A DNA stretch of 64,000 nt, taken from Cantharellus purpuraceus (lineage: Eukaryota; Basidiomycota; Agaricomycetes; Cantharellales; Hydnaceae). Both the position numbers and the translations under genes were made by a program. Of this stretch, positions 57,390-64,000 are shown piece after piece. Under the pieces are notes generated by a model that saw nothing but the letters and a program-made list of their open reading frames with translations, made no database searches and was not told the origin of the DNA. The first letter of the stretch is position 1. Each line of letters opens with the position of its first letter. The stretch is from NCBI GenBank assembly GCA_025174535.1, contig JALBUN010000001.1, positions 62,001 through 126,000 of the forward strand, read 5' to 3'.

Positions 57390-58060
57390 AGCTTGAAGAA
57401 TGAGGTCGAATTTCTCGACAGCACAATGGCAAAATGGGTGCAACCTACATATCTGTATGTCCTACGTTTGTTTCCCTCAACCTTGACTGAATTAATTGTA
57501 TCCTTCCAATATTCAAAGCTGGTCTTTTCTCTGAAGTCAGCTCTGCGTTCATAGTCAACATGAAGTCCAGCCTTAATCCTAGCTCAGGCGATAAGACAAA
57601 TGCTTTGCTCAAGGTGTCGATCAATAAAATAGACAACGGTTACGTTCCCGCTGTTTGGACAGGGCCGAATTCTACAATGATCTGGATCCAGGCACTTGCA
57701 TGTTCCAGTCTGTCTACTAGCCTTTTGTTCTGTATTAGAGAAGCAGTGGCAACATTATGCTTCACACGACGCTTCTTGGATAATGTTGCCGCAAAAGCTG
57801 GACAGACTGGAAACTATAGCATTACTGCCATCTTTCCATTTTCCTGCAGCTCTCTCTTCTGTTCTTTGGAAACACTTGCAGCTAACAGGTGTGGTATTTT
57901 TACTGTGCATGTTTCGATCCTATACAGCGACTTCCGGCCCTCACTGACACGGGCCGTGGTGTACTTGAAAGCAACACGCCACTGTTATATTCCCGGGAAT
58001 TTGGACCTTCCGAGTTCCAGTTCTATTCATACGGGAAGATACTTTGCTTTTCTGGCTTTT
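57390..58060 (+). pseudogene. DUF6535 membrane-protein pseudogene
   Basis: Collinear fragments of the basidiomycete DUF6535 family appear in order: LKNEVEFLDSTMAKW (57390-57436), then after a probable intron ending at 57522, AGLFSEVSSAFIVN and SLNPSSGDKTNALL, then TWTGP-type WTGPNSTMIWIQALACSSLSTSLL (57655-57730). A frame change follows and then EKQWQHYASHD and LPQKLDRLET, and another change near the second pair of membrane helices. At least two frameshifts and no usable start make it non-functional. Intact members have N-terminal paired membrane helices and a long soluble C-terminus; downstream sequence to about 59.6 kb may contain its eroded remainder, but I cannot align it. Confidence 0.72.
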
Positions 58061-61000
58061 CTTTTCGCCAAATGCTCCTGGGACCAATATTTCCTCCTCA
58101 TTGCCTGTGCGATGCATCGCCCTAACCAGGCGATGTTACTTCTCCCCCATATTCTGATCGCATGTGGACAGCATGTATTCTTATGCACCGTCTGCATGAG
58201 GCGAAGATAACCTAGAGTTCGTCGCCGTTGTGTGTGACTTCATAGGCAACTGCCTTGGGGTCTAACGTTCTCCACTCCTTTGATGGCCGACTGTCACTTG
58301 TTAGCAGCTATATTGACGGCTTCTAGACAGGTTTGACGAGAGGTAAGATAGTCGTTGATATCTCTTGAGTGACTGTCTTCATCTTCTGCTTTGCAGCTAA
58401 CAAATACTGCGAAATTCGACAATGAATCGCAGGCTCGTTCTGCTTCTCTACGCAATACATTTCAAGATAAATTGCTCCAGGATGCATGGAAACAGATCTA
58501 CTCATTTCTCACGACCCGAAGAGAAACACCGGCGATAGCAATGCATTAGTCAATCATAACCGTAAGTTCTCGTTTCCATCTTCTTGAGAAGGACTGAGAC
58601 AGAGGACAGGGATAAATTCCGATTCAGCAGTGTTGCCATTTTGCTTCATCTCAACTCTACGTTTCAACATCTATCATGGGAGAACATAACTGGCACGCAC
58701 TAACGGAGTTTGACTTGCTAATGGATCAGCTTGGACGGGTTTGTGAACGCACAGACTGATGCAATTAGGAGTCTCGCGGTGTTGGAGGATCTCCATGCTT
58801 CACAAAGTCCTGGATTCGGACATGCCTCTATATTGACGCGACACTAGCCATGGGTCGACACATGACAAGTCATGTGCACAATGCAACCCTGGAAGCAACG
58901 TGAAGTTTGGATAGATGTGGCATTAATGGGAACAGTGGATCACTCCGAGAACGCCTTCGCAAGCTCTTGCTTCGTGGTTCTTTCAGTTGAGTTGGTTTGA
59001 ACCGCAATTCCCCGACACAGCAGCAAGCTAGCACCCTGATCACCGACGTTCAACAGTAAGTTCTACTTTGACGAAGATGGAGACATGTTCTACTTCTTGC
59101 TTAATACTCTTTCCCAAGGCCCAACTTGCGTGTGATCACCTCCATCGAATTAATTTCGACAAATGTCTTTCGATTGCAGATGCCTAACAAACCAGCAGTG
59201 ATGACTTCAATGAATATGCTCTATTTGTCCACGCATAATTGCCCTCCTTGATGCTCTAGGAGAAGATCACACCTTCCCTGGCGTAGTCTAGAAGCATTAG
59301 ATTGGGCCACTTCTGCGAACCTTGCACTACTCAACTGTTGACTTCTTTGAACCGGTAACCAAAGGCAACATGGCGATACTTTGGTAATGGCTGCATTGGC
59401 GCACTTTCATCTTTCGTTGCATGTGGAAACAGAAACAGACCGTATAATGGCGTTGGTCAAACAGGTTTGCCTAAAACTTGATGAGAAAAAGCAACCACTT
59501 GAGCAAGATGTTCCTGAATGCTCACAAGACGCTGACACATTTAGGCATCGAGAGAATCCATTTCTAGACAAACAAATACGATGAGATGCGTGGCACACTT
59601 GCTATATTCAAGTTCCTACCATCAGTACTGGCTCATTGGATCTTGACATGTTTGAGCTACTGGAATGCTTAGGATACTCTGTGTGCTACCTCAGATGACT
59701 AGGCCAAGGGCCCTCGATGGAAATCCCGCTTATTCACGTCTGAATGAAGCGTAAGGGTCGTTGATGGCAGCAAGGTTCAACACTGACGTCACTCGTTTCG
59801 TTTGTAGGTGTATCCGCAGGTCGTACCCCCACTGTTTATCCGAAGGTGTGATACCTTGTAAGGTGTCATTAATTCCAGACAGTATCATGACAGGTCTAAT
59901 TGATGTTCAGATTGCATATCAGCGCTCTTTGATTACTGAACAATGGCACTGAGTACGAGTAGAACGCTCAGCTCGCTCAAGCAGAGGCCAGGCTTGCATA
60001 AGAGAACCATGGAGTTAAGCAATGCAGAAGGTTCATTTTCTGTCCGCTCAGCAGTGATACAGCACGCTGGTTCATCTTGATTCAATAACATGCTGGACAC
60101 TCACATGGCGAATTTTAATGGTGCAGACCATTTAATGCAGACTAAGGCAATTAATGCAGCTAGTAACTCGGCTGTCTGAGTGACTGAACGATTACAAAAA
60201 GTCTCTGAAGCGGAACTCGCAGACTATGCACCAGCATCGTGAATGAGTAGTATGATCAAGATGCCAACGTGTCCACGTAGTCGTCTATCCAGCACAAGTT
60301 GCCTCCTAGGAGAGAATAACATACACGGGGTACAGCATCTGCCACGGGAAAAAGACAACGTTCCTGGGGTTTACCTGCCATTTATTTCCCGTGCACAAGA
60401 ATTGGTGCTGTGTTTTCCGAGCACCTCTCAATAGGCCGTAATCTCAACCGTTGGTTTATGTTTGTGGCTCCGACCTTTGTTATTGTGCAGCTGTTGCTTG
60501 ATGGGATCTCAGCGCCGGTATGAAACTTATATTGTGGATGTCAATCCATCCCCCTAATCAATTATGCAGTGTCAGCTGGATCAACATAGGGCATGGCAAA
60601 AAATACTCTCACCCAGAATGCTGAAGATGGGCACAGGAGATGGAGTAAAGTATATGTTGATGATATTCATTGGGCCCGGGGCCTGCCGAAGTTCAATGTT
60701 CAGGACAAATGTAGAAAGAGAGGAAAGTGCCACGTGCACGCGTTACAAGTTCTCCAAACCGGCATGCTCATTTTCACTCACAAGCGTCATCAGGGCAAAT
60801 ACTATCGTGGAACAGTCGAATGCTTCGGGAGTCGGCAACCTCCGACCTTTATGTCTCCTCATATCCCTGGTTCCCCTTGTGCCCCAACCTTACTTTTTGC
60901 AGCAGACAACTCCATGCGCATGTAAGCAAGCCAGAAAACTCTTAGAATGGGATGCGGCTGATGCAAATATTACAAATGTTTCATATTCGATCTTCAATGG

Positions 61001-64000
61001 GCGTAATCCAGGTGCCGCAGGACTTGGACATCGTGTTCAGAGGACAGCGACTGAGATGTCTCCAACCTCTTCGGTATTTCCGATCGGAAATCATCCATCC
61101 TCTTGGGGTTGAAGGTCTTGACGCTTCCCCACGTCTGAGGTCAGGTATTGTCACTGTGAAAGGTGGTTATTGATATGGGACCATATTGGCGTGCCACAAT
61201 ACGCACTGTCGACAGCGCTAGTGGCTCTGATACCTCACAACGGTCTCGGGGTTTAAACAACCTACGGTTTTGCTCCCCCTGTTGAATGCCCAGGGTGTGA
61301 CGCTTTTGGGGCGCGGTCGCCGGCAAGTTTTTTTATTCTTGTGACTTGTGAGGCACCTTGTGCCATTGTGGCAGGTACTCAATCTGGTATTTCTGGAGGT
61401 ATAGTGTGTCTTCTCTCCCCCCTATCCTTTGTGAGATAGTTCAATAATGATGGTATAGGGAAGAATATTGTGCCTTCCCTCTGCATTTAGTTTGGCAATC
61501 TTTGGGGCGAGAGCTTCGTCGATATTTAAACCGGAAACGAGGAGAACACGGAAAACGAGGATCACTATGAAGAGTGTTGTTGTGGGACATGATGAGTTTC
61601 ACTTTGAACGATAGGAAGCGGGCACTTAACAGTTTGCCGCGCTAGTCGTATATCCATCGGACTTCCGCAGACAACCTCCGATTTAGTTCACTAGTATTTT
61701 GTTTTTTTCGGGGGAGCTGTTTGGTGAATTCTTCAATACATCGCCAGACGCGCCACAACAATGCCCTGCAGCTCCAAGACATTTCAAAGAGTACATGACC
61801 TCCACCTCATCCCTACGCCATACTGAGCAACACACAGCCAGAGGGATTTACTTGACATTTTCCAAAAACAGCACATTGCTGCAGTGGGTCTTTTTGCTCA
61901 ACTTCGCGATATCACAGCTGCCATCTGAAGGGGTGTATTAAAGATAGGATGTTCCCACTACCACCTTCGAATGCTTTATATGTCAGGTGAACTAGTGTTG
62001 GCTGACTCTCGTCAAATGTGTATCGCGCTACAAGGCCGCCAGATAACGGGTGGTGAAGATGGCATCAACATAGAACATATACGATTGGTGCACCTGTATT
62101 GGTCATCGTCCAATGTAGAGCGCTAAGGATGGTCGTGTCCCCTCCATGGAAGGGACTTATGATGCACTGAAAATTATCATCGTGGTCACGACGATGAGGT
62201 AGTAGATACAAAGCTGAAATCGATACCGGTGAGTTTCTGGTGAAGGCATAATGGCGAATGAGCGGATGAGAAGTCGACACTTGATGCGAAATGCTTGGAA
62301 TTGTCTAGAGTTAAAAACGAAGAGCCTTTTTAAACCCTCAGATCCAGACCTGACAAGAACTCAATGAACCTCCAGAGCAGTCTGGAGAGGTCCTAGTCCT
62401 TGCCGGGCGCTTTCCAGTATTCCCTAGGAGTTCCATGAAGGCGACGAAGCCGCACTATTTTGCGTGTCACAGTGGAGCACATCATAATTATGCTATGCTT
62501 ATGGAGGTGATATATCCTGAAGGTATGGGTGTGGTCTTATGTACTGATGGGAAGACCCTGTCAATGTAAGGGCCGTAGTTAGTATAAAGACCAGAAGTTG
62601 TAGAATAGATGTTTGTATTGATCACTTCTAAGTATTGTTAAATTGAAAGAGACCTTGATACTAGGACAAAATGATTGACCTGTGGATGATTTACTCACGA
62701 TGAAAAATATGCTTGGGTATGTCTGGGAGACACCGTCTCATGGCTGTGGATGCCTTGTGGATGAGGAAACTAAAAGCTTATGGCTACGCTAAATGCATTG
62801 AGTGACAGGGCACTGAATGCAAAAATCATCCGCTTACCGGCATCATTGTCGATAACAATTTGAGAAGGATCCGACCTTACTTTCGGTAAATGCCATTCCT
62901 AGCGACCATCCTAGCGATCATCTGAGGCCGTAGATGCCATCAAGTAGGGGATACGGAGGCGCTTGAAGTCGGAGCCTGAGTGCGGGAGAGTTCGGGGATC
63001 ATCCCGCTTTCCTCTGTCAGTGAGCACCTCATCATGATAAGGGCACTTGGGTAAATCCAATGGTGCTTGTCTACTCTCTCAATCTACGTGGAGTGTTTTC
63101 AATGTTGCAATATAGAAGCACCAGATTGCGCCCTGTGGTAGGATGTTGCGCACTTCAAAATCTATCGCTCCTGGTGCACAGAACCTCTCAAAACTGGCAT
63201 ATCGATCTGTGCTTGTAAAGATGAAATAGGCGGATGAGGTTTGTCTCACAAAGTGCACATCAATCACAGCTGACTTACTGAACAGTCCGACCAAGGAATA
63301 TCCATCAAGGCTGCGAACTCTCCATATCTTAAACATAGGCAAAGCTGCTGCGTCCATAAAATCTGGACTTCATAAAGGGGACCATGTTGCACAAACCATA
63401 TAGGATAGTCACTAAAACCCACATACGGTTAATCTTCTGGAAACAGTAAGCAGGTGGTGTGAACAAAGGGGAAATGGGCGATTTGACCCCCGTAACCAAC
63501 AATCCATTTGTGTAATTCTAGGCATATCTCCAGGCTTGAAGGCTCAAGGTGCCATCTCGAGCATATCCGTCATTTCACGAGCGACTGTCACAAAGCGGGC
63601 ACTTCCTTTTCGTGGTAGCAATGATCGACAGGTTTCCGTCGCATGCTTGATACAATGTGTAAGGTATCCTTCTATTCAGCAGGGACAATTCAGCGCATAT
63701 GTTGTTATTGATGTAGGCATCCACTCACCCGAATTAGAAAAGCCAGCCGTCCTTATGCAACTATAAACCTCGATCTGTGTCTCGAACCAAAGGTCTAAAC
63801 CACCCAAACATCACTCTGGTTTACTACATGCGAATCATGTCAACATGTATGGAGGCCTTGTACTGGACTGGTCCAAACGACGCGCGATTGACTATGGTAA
63901 AGCTATCTCCCCAATCTGCAAGGCCCGGGCATGCTTAAACCAATGCACGAAAGCTGACTTACTGAAAACTCTCTGTAGACTTGTTGCTTCATATCAGGGA
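58061..64000. other. About 5.9 kb with no supportable gene
   Basis: Many short frames occur (for example about 67 codons at 59381, 182 codons at 60564, 92 codons on the minus strand at 63079), but none shows a family motif or a set of splice sites that extends it. Composition is less AT-rich than the transposon island and no LTR or inverted repeat was found. It may be eroded DUF6535-type sequence and other gene relics, or contain rapidly evolving genes that need transcript evidence. Confidence 0.5.

Noticed and set aside
60564..61112. 182-codon plus-strand frame
   Set aside because: Composition and content do not resemble any family I recognise, and no neighbouring exons extend it. Left as unassigned.
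1..64000. tRNA genes, rRNA and CRISPR arrays
   Set aside because: I looked for B-box-like GGTTCGAATCC sequences in tRNA context and for regularly spaced repeats. The only perfect array is the spacer-less 18-bp tandem repeat at 52.4 kb.

Overview
The window is nuclear DNA of a filamentous basidiomycete, most likely an Agaricomycete. The evidence is dense 50-60 bp GT-AG introns (6-15 per gene), a heterotrimeric G-protein beta subunit of fungal type, DUF6699- and DUF6535-family sequences typical of mushroom-forming fungi, and a nested pile of Ty3/gypsy retrotransposons that includes a chromodomain chromovirus. I saw no tRNA, rRNA or CRISPR. All gene models below were spliced by eye from translated exons and splice sites.

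Region 1 (about 1-25.9 kb) is a run of nine apparently intact genes, all of tailoring-enzyme type: two tandem type-B carboxylesterases, a BAHD-type acyltransferase, a SAM-dependent methyltransferase, a secreted GMC oxidoreductase, a cytochrome P450, a wax-synthase-like MBOAT acyltransferase, an epoxide hydrolase and a second cytochrome P450. Together they look like a specialised-metabolite cluster in which a skeleton is oxidised (P450s, GMC), epoxide-opened, methylated and acylated or deacylated. No skeleton-forming enzyme (PKS, NRPS, terpene cyclase) is visible, so the core would have to lie left of the window or elsewhere, or the locus is a tailoring-only or catabolic island.

Region 2 (25.9-33.5 kb) is conserved housekeeping: a long coiled-coil, probably golgin-like protein and the G-beta subunit, both on the minus strand. 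A local duplication of the coiled-coil gene's 3' end lies between it and the cluster.

Region 3 (33.5-52.5 kb) is a nested transposon island. It contains two Ty3/gypsy families (here A, a chromovirus, and B), solo LTRs with clean 5-bp target duplications, a 1.4-kb solo LTR of a third family (C) carrying eight bZIP-type TGACTCA sites, three copies of a 566-bp AT-rich inverted-repeat element with TAA target duplications, and a GC-rich cysteine-containing ORF sandwiched between two of them. The island is bounded by a broken copy (33.5 kb) and an intact copy (52.5-54.0 kb) of the same alpha/beta hydrolase.

Region 4 (52.5-64 kb) holds the intact hydrolase, a proline-rich DUF6699 protein, a frameshifted DUF6535 pseudogene and about 6 kb of AT-balanced sequence in which I could not support a gene.
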